A DNA stretch of 64,000 bases from Albifimbria verrucaria (lineage: Eukaryota > Ascomycota > Sordariomycetes > Hypocreales > Stachybotryaceae), in the NCBI GenBank assembly GCA_020081605.1, contig JAHREC010000009.1, positions 3,658,001 through 3,722,000 of the forward strand. Reading direction: 5' to 3'. The translations under genes and the position numbers were made by a program. The notes beneath the pieces were generated by a model that worked only from the letters and a program-made list of their open reading frames with translations, was not told the DNA's origin and searched no databases. Every line of letters starts with the position of its first letter. Position 1 is the stretch's first letter. Of the stretch, positions 46,777 through 59,400 are shown piece after piece.

Positions 46777-46801
46777 CCACCACCACCATCACCATCACCC
46801 A
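46777..46801. repeat. CACCAC/CACCAT trinucleotide-type repeat
   Basis: Eight CAY units in tandem in intergenic DNA. Confidence 0.7.
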
Positions 46802-47452
46802 CCGTGGGCTGCCTCTCTCTAACCCTCTCTCTTACAGGCGCTTGCGTTTTTCCCTCACCGGACCGGCTGTGCCCTGTGAAGTGCAGCAGTTCTAGTACTG
46901 GTAGGTACTAACTCACCTAGCATATAGGCAAGGTACCTGAATGAACGTAGGAGGTAGGCATGTGCGTGTAATCCTTCCCCTAGCCAGTGGCCAGTTCTTA
47001 GATGGATACCTGTGGTCTGCATCTGTTTTGGGGCGGGGTGGCCTCGAGTGGCTCGCCGTGAGGCAATTTCAGTGGGCAGCGCGCCCATCCATTGCCCACG
47101 TCGTAAAAGTACCGCGCTAGCAGAATTGCGCGCGCTGGGCTATTGCGCATCAAATCTTGGATCAACCCCTTGCTGGCTCCTCCTACGCCAGACTTGGCCT
47201 TTCTCTCCGGCCTGGTCTGTGTCTGCCACACCACCAACCTAGTCAGCTAACCTAACCTCCCTCCTCACCCTCGTTGACTACTAACCTTACCTCACATACC
47301 TTACCTTGCAGGCCATCTTATTTCGACGAGTGTCTCGTTTCGTCCTGTCTCGTCGGGGTGTGGAGGGGTCGGTATGATTCGATTCGACGGTTGGTTTGGC
47401 CCTCGGCGATTGCCCATTCCATCGTAGCCTCATCGTGCCAGGCTCCTTCACC

Positions 47453-47454
<2 letters not shown>

Positions 47455-47493
<39 letters not shown>

Positions 47494-47520
47494 ATGCCCA
47501 TGCCGTACCGTACCGTACCG
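47455..47520. repeat. TGTGCC hexanucleotide array with GTACC tail
   Basis: Six copies of CCTGTG, then two of CCCATG, then three of CCGTA. The order suggests slippage of related units. Confidence 0.85.
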
Positions 47521-48561
47521 CTGCCGTATTGTAATCCTGACTTACGTACGATGCCCTTCTCCCACGCGGAATTGTTGCCCTGCGGCACGGCACACAAAAT
47601 GTTCCCACGCTGAATTTCCCCAGCCTGGTTTTGCTTTATGTAATTGCATCCTCCTCGTGCTGTGGCCCACCAGTCGGTACCTCTCCCCGGAACGGTTCGT
47701 CGTCTTCTTTTGGCCCTACAGGGCGTGCGTCTGCCTGCTTTGTCATTTCCTTTGCCTTCCTTCTTACTCGCCGTGCGCTGTAAACGATGCCATCTTGAGA
47801 CAGGCCGTTCGGTCTCGTGGCTCGCGAGGATGGCGCCCCAGCTCGCAAAGTCTCCACCTGACTCCCCGCTGGCTGCGCTCATCGTTGACGGCGGCAACAG
47901 GACAAAAAGTCCAGAGAATAATGCGGGCCTCGAGCAGATTCTGACCGCCAGTGGACATACCGTGGGAATAGGCCCGGATCGATCCTTTTCTTAGTACCGC
48001 GTTCGACTCGAGGGTGAGTGATATAAAAACAGGAAAAATGAGAAAAACAAGACAACCGCTCGATCGAATATCCGACGGTAATTTCAAGCTTCTCTATGAG
48101 TTAGTTAGTTCGTTCGTTATACGAATTGCTGCCAACATTGAATTGCCGCTACAATGTCTCAAGCCATTCGCCCAGAAAGGCAAAATACCTAGGCATCATC
48201 ATCACCCATCATGTTGCAGACTTTCCCATGCTTGGCACCCCAACTCACCACCTCTCCTCGCACTGGCTCTGCCCTGTACCGCGCACACACACTCACTCAC
48301 ATAGACACACCCTTCCAAGGTATGGAGCGCTGCCAAACTTTCCTATTGGATTGTGCGAGAGCTTGACGCATGCACGCCAGCTCTCCGCTTATACCTCTGT
48401 CTCTTTCTGTGCCTTTCTGTCCCTCTTTGTATGTCCCTCTCAAGTGGTAAGCAAAACAAGGACGACGACGAATACCTAACTACCTATACATCGCTCATTT
48501 TCATGTTAACGTTTTGTGTCTTATTCCTTGTGAATCCATTATTGAAAAGAAATAAATACAT

Positions 48562-48605
48562 AAAGAAAGAAAGAAAGAAATAATAAAATAAAATAAAATA
48601 AAAAT
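48562..48605. repeat. (AAAG)n and (AAAAT)n low-complexity tract
   Basis: Four to five AAAG units pass into four AAAAT units. Confidence 0.8.
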
Positions 48606-49632
48606 TAATCATTAAACCAATCTTACAATGCAACCCTCTTTTAGTTCTTGCAACATTTCGCCTTATCCCAAGTTACATCCACAAATTCGTATCGATTTAT
48701 CTTAACAGTCGTTGTTCTTCTCTCTTCCTCCCCGCTCACCTCTCTCTCCTCACCAGGCCTGGCCAGTCAGCCCCCGCGCGTGTCATGCACCAACCACGCT
48801 TGTCCTACACCACTCCCTACCAGCCTGTCAATCGGCAGCTAAAGCATTCATCAGACACAATATGGCTTGCTTGCGTCACCTCACCGCTACCCGTTCCCAT
48901 GTGCCGCTCGATCTTTGTTTGTTTTGCCTTGCCCTACCCAGCTTGCCGCTGATCCGTTCCATCGCCCACAGCCAGCCAACCGACTCTCCTCAGCTCGAAG
49001 CTTCCCGTCCCGTGTCTGGCAGACAGCCACGGCTCCCAGTCACCCCCAAACCGCCGGAGCTCATCGCAGCCTCCTCCTGCAGAGGCGTCGTCACCGAGGT
49101 GCGGGCGTTCTCAGGGTCCCCTCCCTCCTGCTTCAATTCGCGTCTTGGCATGGACACTAAATCCACTTTCATTGGCGTCTTCCGTCCGCTTTGCACCAAA
49201 CGTAGGGCTTTGCCAAGGCTTCAATCCCTGAACTACCCCAGACGCTCTCCCAATCATCCTCGTGGCTGGCAGGCTAAAGTGCGGTCCTACATCGTCACTA
49301 AATATATCCTTACATCAACCTCAACTCGCTATCCGCAACTGGCGCCTCTTTAATCATCACGCGACATGCCATCCCAACATGCTGTCGCTATCCTTAAACT
49401 TTCGTGCACAATCATCTGCCATATAGGAAACCCAAAGTGAATTCATCCAGAGCCTATGACGCTGATTCTACTCTCACATGTGCCTCACTACCTCTTCGTG
49501 TCTGGCTTCTTGCTCGTCACCCGAGCCATACGTAACGTTACTCATTCAACATGGGTTGGAGAACTCCACTTGTCCATTTCCACCCGATCTTTCCACCGGA
49601 CCCGAACATGCGCCCTCCACACTTCTCTGGAT

Positions 49633-52078
49633 CTACAAGACGACCAATCTCCCATCTGCCTCAATTGCGTCCCACACCTTGGAGGTGTAATCCGACTTGA
49701 TTCGAACACCTCGCGCGGATTTCCAAGTCATGCCTTTGTGCATAACTATGGCCTCGGCCTGCCGAGCCCGAGTGAGAGCCACGTTTAAGCGCTGGGAGTT
49801 ATCCATGAAGCCAGCTGCTGTTGTCCGTACCATGTCGAGGTAAACCACGTCTGCTTGGTTACCTTGTGCTTTGTCTACTGTGAGTACGCTGACTCGACTC
49901 TGCCATTCCGCTGGCCACTGTTTAACAGCACTGTGATATTGTCGCACAGCAGCGCTATATGGCGTCTGGATCATGATGGTACCGCCAGCACCCGGGTTTG
50001 TGACGCTTTGAAAATTCGAGTCTTGTAGCAGCGCCTCCACCGATTCTAGGAGCCAGCTGTGATGCGTAGGGTTCCAAAAACTGCTACCAAGACTTTCCTC
50101 GTTTGCTTCCTTAAAGCTAACGAGCAGTCGGTTCTCTTTCACAGCTGTGATATTACCGAGTTTCTCTAGATAGCTTCGTAAGTAGATGGTGCTAGGGGCC
50201 AACGGGCAGTCTCATCATGCCCCGAGAGCATAGTACCATCGTAGAAGAGTTTCGAAGGAAGCCGTTCCAAGTTCCCATACGCTCGTTTGTTGATCACCAA
50301 GTGGCTGTTGACGGCCTTGGCGGCTTCAGCTCGCGCCATCATACTGAGCCGAAGTTGTTCAGCATAAGGATTCCAAATAAGACCATCTCGTTGAGCACTA
50401 AGTTTTCCCTTAGCTTTCACAAAGGTTGGGTCTGCTGTACATCGCCTGTAAGAATCCACGCGATCGGGTTGTAGTACGCAATCGCGATCAATGTCGTCAA
50501 TTCTCGCGCATGGGGCGCCTCGTCCACAAAGACAACATCGGGCTTGAAGAGTTTTGAAAAACTGCCGGCCGCAGCAGCAGGAGTGGTCGCGATGAAGTCG
50601 GTTTGCGCCAACACAGCACGGTAAAGCATAGACACCAAACTTCTCAATGCTTTCCATTCCGCGGCGCCTAATATTTCCTCCGAGTCCATTCTCTGGAGAA
50701 GCTTATCAAGACTGGAGAAGACTTCATCTCGGTGTGTCTGGTAGTATTGCCAAGCAGCCTCATCGAGAGTCGGGGCTTTGTCAGATTTTGAGTGAGTGCC
50801 GTCAACCCGTGACAAGCCTACTGTCATCAAAAATCTCTTGGTGAAGTCAAGATCTTGTTCAGGTTCGCTTTTTTAGAGCTTTTGCTACTCTGTGTAGCCC
50901 CATTAATCTTTTGACTATGGCGCATCTCGTATGGCCATCCATGCATACGTATCACCCGAAGTTCCAATCCCACTTCTTTGCAAAGAGCATAGTAACGGTT
51001 AGCCGCGTCATCAACCGCTTGGTTGATGTCAACCATGAACAGAATCGGGCTATGTCTACGCTTAGAACAGGGGCGGCGCTTTGATTGTATTAACGCAGAA
51101 ACAACCATGTTCCATTCTGTCTTCCCAGCACCTGGGCAGCCGTTGACAAAATAGAGTCCGTTAGGTATCCTGGCAAGGCCATCATATGCTGCACGGTGAT
51201 CCGAGGTAAAGGCGTTAAATTTGTTCACCAGTACTCTTGGTAGGCGATGAAACCTATGCGTGGGGTCCCGGAGGTGCGGGAACTCATCATGCAGGCTGTA
51301 GAAAGTCTTCCAACTGTCGTTAAAATTCTGTATCATCTGGAAGACCTGTTGTGCCTTGGGACTAGGGCCACGGCCCGGGAGTCGCTTGCTTTCAATGAAG
51401 GATCGCAAGGCCGCGAGCTCCACCTCGAATGTTTGGAGGTTGGTATCCCATCGGATGGTCAAATGTTGGCAATTTTCGAGATCCAGTTTCGTGTTTGCAA
51501 TGTCCTCAACTGCGTTGGTAACCTGAAACTCAGCCATCAAGTCAAGCTCCAAGGAGCCTCGTCGTCCTGTTTCCATGACCTCGGTACCTCGACTCGGAAT
51601 GCTGCATATTTCTTTGAGATGGCCAGTTCCGGCTGGGTGGCTGCTTCTAACGGATTCGTTATGCGGACGGCATGGAGTTGGACAAGAGAAAATTCCCCTC
51701 CGGCAACTCAACGCGAGACTCCATGTCTATCGTGAAGCGATCACCCAAGGAAGGGAATTGCGATTCGTCATGTCTGGGTATTTTTACTAAGAACAACCAG
51801 GTATTTGTAAATGACGTCGTGAGCTCAGGTATAGGCGCGATTGGCCAAGCTGTGTGCTTGAAGGGAAGGTTGTTCAGCTTCTTCAAATGATTCAATTCAT
51901 TTTGCATTTCAATCAGCGTGCCCTGTTCGTGGCGTGTCACGAAGACATCTTGACTTGGAAACGTATGCAACGGAACAACAGCCTGTAGCAACGTTAGTTT
52001 GGTATGAATACTTATCGTGTACTGGGGCCTTACATGACTAAGTTCTGTTAAGATTTGTGACGCTGTTGTAACAGCCAT
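49633..52078 (-). CDS. UPF1-like superfamily 1 helicase / P-loop ATPase
   Basis: A putative SF1 helicase of about 799 aa; substrate unknown. Walker A is near residue 298 (LYFVNGCPGAGKTEW), motif II near 503 (DVVFVDEAPHARELT), motif III just after (WILTGDVQQT), motif V-like SVLTVDKAQGNQADVVYLDM and motif VI QRLNVALTRARQAEAIVM near 750. These place it with the UPF1/SEN1-type group, but the N-terminal 290 residues are not familiar. Start at 52078 (MAVTTASQILTELSH), then an intron at 52033-51983 (GTAAGG, ACTAAC, CTACAG). One base is missing near 51683, 51557, 50826, 50432 and 50196; the corrected length is exactly 800 codons. The start is the first ATG in frame, but an upstream exon is possible. 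It lies 0.9 kb downstream of the RID-like gene on the same strand. Confidence 0.8.
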
Positions 52079-52962
52079 GATGCTTCTGGTGCAAGCTTGG
52101 GTGTATGCAAGTACCGCGGGAACGTTTTGACGAAAATCGAAGCTTGGTACTGATTCTGAGGCGATACATTCAGTAAAAACCGGAATGGGATTCGATAGTG
52201 GGAGGAGAGATGCAAAGGAAAGAAGTGGTAGGCAAGTGTTCAACGAGAGAGAAGAGAACGGTAAGGCGTGGGGCCAAGGAAGAGAGAGGGTCAAGGAAGA
52301 GAGAGGGTCAAGGAAGAGAGAAGAGGGAGGGTGAGGTGAAATGAGGTGAGGTGAAAAACATGATGCAAGAAGGCGTGGACCAGCTACACCTGCCACACTC
52401 TGCCAGCTGCCAGGGCACCTTCCTCGAGGCGCTGCAGTGCCTGCACCTTGCAAAATTGATGTGGCCGCCAAAATCTTTGTATCGGTATGTTAAAACAGAC
52501 AAGAGGTGACAGAAGATGGGTTATGCCACAAGCTAGATGGTTGCATCTATTGGCTTTACAAGAGGAGTCTTGAAGATAGGAAGAGGGCAAGGCAGGGTCA
52601 CAAAAGGATTCAAATACACAACAAGGTGCTATCTTGTAGAATGACGGGTCACAGCGATATTATTGTCGCCTTATTGATCTGATTGATTGTCTAAGTATCA
52701 ATGGCTCCTCATGGTATCGTTAACTCGCTGCCACTTGGTATGGTAAACCAAGGGCTATTAATCATCAAACCACTTTGGTAAGGACTTTTCTGCATTCCCT
52801 GGAGAAGAAAAACAATTCCCTTCAACATACCGGTGGTACCGAGACTCAACTTCAAAGAACCTCGCTATTGTACATGACCTCGTCCGCCTTACTGTCGCGC
52901 CCTGAAACAGCTTTTCCTCTAATATTTCATCATATCACCTGTCTACTAAGACCAGGACTGCA
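52079..52962. other. Gap between the RID-like gene and the helicase
   Basis: No gene seen. Promoter of the helicase is expected here; 52265-52325 holds a direct repeat of AGAGAGGGTCAAGGA. Confidence 0.5.
52265..52325. repeat. Short direct repeat AGAGAGGGTCAAGGA
   Basis: Two perfect adjacent copies and a partial third, about 200 bases upstream of the helicase start, in a purine-rich tract. Confidence 0.7.
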
Positions 52963-54913
52963 TCAAGTTAAATCGATCACCTGCATATCTTCCCTATTGG
53001 CCCTATCTTGGCTAATGGAAATGCTACCACTTGTTGACGCGCGAGCGGGTTGTGTTTCTGGTTCTGCGTCAATCATGATGATGTCTGTTCCAGCCGACTC
53101 ACGAGTCACGACTCCATCTTCTTTCTCCAACCATTCCCGCAAGTGCTTGTATAGAGTATGCACGGTGTTGGGGGAAACGCGTTCCCAATTTGTCTCCTGA
53201 CTGACGTTTTTGTTCCTTTGAATCGATGTCTTCGGGGAAACCCCTGCAAGCTGGCAAGTTCACGCAGTGTCAAGTCTCTTGTCCCATCTGGAAAGTACAT
53301 CTCCCTACACCCGGTTGTAATAGTCATGGCTAATCTGTCGGGGCTATATGATGGCCTAGGAGGGTGATGGTGTTTGACATCATCTAGATCATGTAAGTCA
53401 TCCCCGACTCGAACCACTGCTAACGCTCGACCGATTGTGTTCAAAGGTATCAAGCCATCCTCTGGATCATCCGAGTGTGTCGCTTTCGGAAAAGGCGGAA
53501 GTTTCTCGCCGGGAGCTGCTGCAAGGACAATCAACCGCTTCCTGTCCTGTGCTGAGCCCCAAGTTTTGAGTTGCACAACTTTCCATCTAACCGAATAACC
53601 AAACTGGGTCAAATCTCTAATAAGAGCCTGAAGGTACAGCGAATGGCGTTCGTGCGTTATCCCAAATGTCTGCTCTAAAGTGATGAGACGTGGCTTCGTC
53701 CTTTTATAAGCTCATTGCAGCCAAAGAGAGCAAAGATGTTGGCGTCGTCGTTGGCGCACTCGCGGGTATGAGCAGGTGAAAAGTATTGACACGGTGGTGA
53801 GAGATGGAGGAAATCTACTCTAGTCGAAACGGTATTTGACTCTTTTATAAATTCGTCCACTGACATCCGGAAAAGCTGCGCGTCGGGAAAGTTGCTTCGG
53901 TACGTATCCCACACATCTGGTGAGCTATCAACGGCGTATGATACTTTCAACCCAGCTGTTTGGGCGCCTCGAGATACCCCGCCGGCTCCTGAGAATGAAT
54001 CAAAGAGGGTGTACTTTTGGTGAGCCCGTTTTGCGTCTGATGAATGGGAACGGTGCTTGTTCTCGAGGTCAATGATCCCGTGGTCTGCTCCTGGGCTCCA
54101 TGAACCACCTCGTATCCGACCACCTCGCCATCGGTTACACAATACATCATCGCTCACTTTATACCGTGCGTCCGATACCTCGCTTGAATGGATTCTCTCT
54201 AGAACCTCCTCTTCTGGTTGTGTCTTCCGACCATTGAGTTTGAAAAAGACTTTCAGCTTCCAACGGCAAACAAGCATGCCGGATGCTTCCTGTTCGGCAA
54301 TATGTTCCGCTCGGTTCGGCGTATGCATAGCGAAACGACGAGCATGGCTATACTGAGGCCAGATTGCATTTGTGTAAACCAGGCGGTGTATATTTATGAT
54401 GGCCATTTCAGATACATCAACTGTCAAAGGAGTGTTTGCGCCGGTATCTGCTGAACGTTTGAAGTGCAGAATCTTGCATACTTCGTTCTGTTTCTTGGGA
54501 GCTTACCCATTAATCCTCGATTTCTGGCGAATGGAATGCCCCGGACAAGTACGTGGTTGTTTGGCTGTCTTGCTAAGACTTTGACCTCAATGAACTCGAT
54601 TTCATACTTACCCATGTGGATGCTCTCAATTTCGACAAAGTCACCGGCACGAATGTATCCTGCTGGACAGAAGAGTCCCGCAAGGGGAGTTCACTAGTTT
54701 TGAGCAGATGGCCATGGAGTATGTTGTGATCATAGTAGGTGAGATCGAGGACGACGTTCTCAAATACCTCGTCAGGCTCTGGCTCCTCACTCCAGTCATC
54801 ACGGCCTAGAGTGCGTGACGAAGAAGTGCTTGAGCCTCTGCTACTTCGTCCAGCAACGAGTTGAGATGAGATGACTTGGGGAGTGCAAAGGGTACATCTT
54901 GAATGGCCGACAT
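52963..54913 (-). CDS. rid: RID/Masc1-type DNA (cytosine-5) methyltransferase homologue
   Basis: Resembles Neurospora RID and Ascobolus Masc1, needed for RIP and for premeiotic methylation. The product is about 651 aa from the ATG at 54913 (MSAIQDVPFALPKSSHLNS). The N-terminal half has a BAH-like region (FIEVKVLARQPNNHVLVRGI, VLCNRWRGGRI). Catalytic motifs follow: I near residue 307 (LFDSFSGAGGVSRGA), IV near 374 (LHLSPPCQYFSPAHT), VI LITLEQTFG with EQT in place of the usual ENV (a known mark of this group), VIII GSAQDRKRLIVLAAA, IX LTLRELASLQGFP and X RRQIGNAFPP. No intron was found. One base is missing near 54808, 54644, 54498, 53702 and 53170-53174; corrected length is exactly 652 codons. 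All motifs are intact, so it may be functional. Confidence 0.9.
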
Positions 54914-56407
54914 TGCAACAGAATCCACAGTAACCGGGCAAACAAGACTTGAAGCGGTCCTCGGCGAAGATTCGAGATTCTACAGCCTGTCAGTTCGTCA
55001 GTGCACAAGCTCCATAAACCCTCCACAGAACTAACCCCGAACTTTTATTCAACACCCTTCGTCCGACAGCAACACGAGATGACAGCACCGGAGCGCATGA
55101 GAAAGGCTAAGCAGTTGGCGATGGCTTCGTAGACCCTCGAATATTTGCGAATAGTCGCTCAGAGCACAGCAGAGCTATACCAGCTTCGTGCGTGGAAATG
55201 CATGCGGGAGGTGTAGAGGAGAGGTAAAAAATCGAGACTCATACAGCACAGCTGTCTAAGTAATGCCGGTCCTCGGTCCTAAAGCTACACTGGGGTTGCC
55301 AGCCTCGACGGTCATGCTGTCAGCTGGCTAGAGAAATAGAACTTCTTATTTAACAGCAGTATGGAGGTAGAGCAGTACGATGATTGACACTCTATGTAAA
55401 GTATACTATATGTAATCTGTGACTTGCAGGCTGAAGCCGAGTTTGTCAATACCCAATGCGGACCCTACTTACACCCGGAAGCTCCACGGTCCCCAATACC
55501 TAGAGAGGTTCTCAGCATTGAATACTTGACCTGTTAATGGCTGTACGCGAAGCGTTTGCTCAGAGTGCCGCTTTTGTATTTGCTCACGCGACAAGTTACC
55601 AGATATGGCGCTTGGTTGGGAGCAGTAGGTAAGTAGGTAGGCTTGAGGCCACAGATATGGGGTTAAGCAATGGCGGATTGTGGTTAACTCGGTTTATCAT
55701 GGTTGCCACTGTTGCACATGGCCTTCACTTGTACCGTTTCTAAAATTGGAAAATAAGAGGTACCCAGGCACACACGTCCCTACAGTCTAATCTGGAGTCG
55801 AGCAGTTGTTCGCAGCTGCGTGGCACGGACCATCCCGAGAAACCCATTAAACCCCTGCACGCCAGAAGACGCGCTGCAGCCAAAGCTGGAACGCGTCTCC
55901 ACAATATTGCCCACTTTCATCTGAGGTAAGGCAGGCAAGCCATGTCACAGTGCAGTACCAAAATCTTATCAGCGAGGCCGACCAGTTGCTCCGTGCTACC
56001 AACCCAAATCATCTTCCGTGATAAATTTTGGTCAACCTACGGCTACAGCCTCGTCGGTGCTGGCAGCAACACAGCTCGAGGTAGCATCTTCCACCAGCTC
56101 AGGCGTTTCAAAAGGTATGTTCTTGGCTGCTCTTCTTCGAACCCGAGTCAAAACATTTGCGCTTGGCCTTCTGGAGCTCAACCTCCCGTTCGCCTCAAAA
56201 CACACAATCCGTCATTGTCCACTCCACCGCCAGCAGTATATGTGCGGTTGTTTTCTGGTCAAGCGGCTGATTCCCAAAGGACGCCCTGTAGCTTTGCGAT
56301 TTGCTCATCTATACCTTGACGATTCCTCATCTCGCTTCCCGGCCTCGATCTCCACAGACCGTCTTGTTTGCTTTTAGCAATGCGTCTCCGAGGACCCCAC
56401 CGACATC
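54914..56407. other. Divergent promoter region between RID-like gene and SEN1
   Basis: No gene supported. Contains GTAGGTAAGTAGGTAGG near 55626-55640. Upstream regions of both flanking genes lie here. Confidence 0.5.
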
Positions 56408-59400
56408 ATGTCCGATCATAACGATGAACTAGCGAAATGGTACGAGGAGTTACAGAAGATTCCGACCGAGGCGCATTTGCTGTGTCCGCGGATCGGTGAT
56501 GAAGATAATGAGAACTACAAGACGCTGGACGACCCAGACTCGGAACTCTCGCTCGATGAAAAGAAGGCCCGCATAGAGGATGGCACCAAACGCATCGAGA
56601 TTACCTATTGGAATACGTTAATCTTCGGCTTCGATAAGCGGGACGCCGGCAAGTGGTTGGAGGACTTCACATTGAGGCTGGAGGAATGCCTCAAGTGTTG
56701 CTCTGAATGTGTCTTCAACTGGCACCTTAAGCGCAAGCCGCATCTCCAGAAATTCTCCGAGTATGCACACACCCCATTCTTTACATCTGAAAGCTAACCT
56801 TGCATCTCAGACGATGGAACGAAGATGTGGTTCAACAGATGCAGGATATCCTAGACAGGCTGGATGTTGCCCGTATTGATAAGAACCTTACATGGGCGAA
56901 GCAATTTATCGAGAAAATCGAGCTGAGTGGGCAAGTTTTCAAGAAGAGCCTTTTGGAACAGATCTTCCCGCAGTCCATATTGCCGTCTACGAGGCGCTAT
57001 GCTGCATTTCGTATATGGCAAACCCCGAACAACGTAGCGTCTTCCAATATGTCTTTATGCGTTTGCAGGGCAAGAATTACCTACGACTTGGTACTAAGGA
57101 TCCCTTCCCGGAATGACATATTTTCTTTTTGACGCGAGGAACGAGGACCGACGCAAATGGGCCATGGAAAATTGGAAAAACATCGACTCAAGCTCTGTTA
57201 CTGAGGAGCAGTTCGACTGGGCCATCAGCGGAGGCCTCATCAACGCTATCGATGCTATCAGCAGAAAAGACCTCAGCCAGCCGTCGAGCGAGGTTTACCT
57301 CGAGATAGAACAGTTCTGGGAAGGCTTTGAGGAGATCCTGCGGGTTATGACCAACGAGTTAATCTTGAGCCGCCTCCGCAGCCTGGAAATTAAACCAGGA
57401 AGCTTCAACATTTACGACCTACTTTTCCGGCATATTCAATTCTGCCAATCTGAAGGCGTCTTGGTAGTTACCATTCGCGTGCTAACTACGCTGCTCAAAA
57501 AATCTCCTAAGGCATTCTGGGATGTCATTGGAGATGCACGCCCTAACGTCATTGCCGATCTGCTATTCGGCAGCCCGGTTTACAAGGCTCTGCTTAGGCA
57601 ATCTTTGGAAGATTGTTGGACTGGCTTTCAGCCCGGGGCTGATCGTGTGCCATTTCCAACGTCTTGGATTAATCCTTGGTTACAGTCCCTGAGCCGAGAC
57701 CGTAGATACGATGCTTGCGAAGTTCTCATGCACACGCTCTTCGAAACTCTTGCCAAAGACCCCAGTATCGGGGAACCTGGCCAGGCTGCTTGTATACGTG
57801 CAGGGTTTGACGCTCTGAATTTCACCATGCAATCTTTTCTCGACCCGAACACCAAGCTGGGGTCTGGAACTACACACCTATACGCCAACGCTGCCTTCAA
57901 CTTGGTAATGAAGCATAAGGATCTTATACTCAGGAACATATTTCCAGGCCCTGGCGATAAGGAAGGATGGACGACCTTTGAAGTCGCGGCTACGGCCAAA
58001 CAGGTGATGCAAGCAGCCATGCAGCTAGACATAAAACTCTTCTCTGAAGAGTTCCATACATTGCATGAGAGCAAGCAGTTGCAGTCAACCGTTACAAGAA
58101 ACTCCAAGGTCTTTTGGGAAGGTATTGTTGAGATGATTGACAGGTCCCCGACCAAGTTGAATTAGCAAAACACATATTGCTGTCACTTGGGCCTCTGATC
58201 GTTGTCGAAGAAATTCGACCTCCGAAGTCGAATCCTCAACTTGATGAATCTAGCAAAGCTTTCAACAAGGCGCTTGCAGAAACTGAGGACGTTCTGGCCA
58301 GAATATTGGGCCGAGTATCCGAACTCGACCCCACAGATTTGAATACACTCTTCTCGGATCGATACCCTTTCCAGGTGATTGTTGGTATCTCCGTTCGCGG
58401 CGAAACAGATCTGGCCGAGGCCTGTTCTGAAGTGTTGAAAAGCTATACAGGGAGCTGTCACGAAGTGGTGCTGTTGAACAAATGACTCAGCTTCACAGTG
58501 ATCAAACGTTGGCATCAGTCGTTACGACTTTGGAACGTGTACTTCGACCACCGTTTCCTTGGGGGCCCATTCGACCACTTCTCAATATGAGCCGAGATGT
58601 CCTCAGAGGTCTTTCCGATCCATCTTCGGGAGTTCTACGTGTGAAGACGCTCGACTCAAAATCAGTAGCCACTGTTCTGCGATGGTGGAACGAACAGTGG
58701 AGATTTGTCTCCAAAGCATGTCTAAACATCGAAGCATGGTCTTTCACGATTCCGAACGCGGTCATGACCACATTTTGCCGTGAGATCATGGAGCTGGCTG
58801 AAGCGCTTGTGGCTGAGGATGGCCTTCTCACCTCAGCGACCGCTCTAGGAAAGAGCGAGACAGAGATGATGGTTAGAATTCTAGAGCCTGCAAAGGATCA
58901 TTTCCGAGGCATGGAGAACATGATTCGTCTCAAGGATCGATATCTTGTTGACGTCACTGTCCGGGTCTTGTGCAAGATTTTGAAGCGGTTGCGTGAGAAC
59001 AATCTGGAGATCAACGCCAGCTCCCGCAAACTTATCACAGACGCCTGCCTTCCGACGGCCACCCCTGGTAAATATGTTAGATCCACGAACCTCACAGACC
59101 AGCAACGCGCCGAGCTTCTTCAAGCCTTGGGACAAACGGATGAAGAAGTGCAAATTTATCAGCTCGGCGTAACTGGGCAGGCAACCGAGAAAGCTAAGTC
59201 TAAGAAGCAAAGCAGACTTGATGCTTGGTCTAAGTCTGGGTCTTCAACTGGCTCAGTAACGCCGACGGAGAAATCAAATCGTGAAGTCGTCCGTGAACTT
59301 AGCAAGTCCTTGGACAATCCACTACTCCGGCAGCTTGAAGCGCGCCAGGCTCAAGCGAAATCCAAGATCAAGGCCCAGCCTCAATTCGCCAACAAGGAAG

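Larger units (their letters stand above)
45161..49632. other. Gene-free stretch of about 4.5 kb
   Basis: No gene supported. It includes the promoter of the membrane zinc-finger gene at its left and the helicase 3' end at its right. Repeats: CACCAT (46777-46801), a TGTGCC/GTACC array (47455-47520) and an AAAG/AAAAT tract (48562-48605). Open frames here are biased by those repeats or C/T runs and show no protein family. Confidence 0.5.

Noticed and set aside
47396..47944. 182-codon Cys/Leu-repeat open frame
   Set aside because: The repeat is a translation of the TGTGCC microsatellite, with no supporting start context or family.
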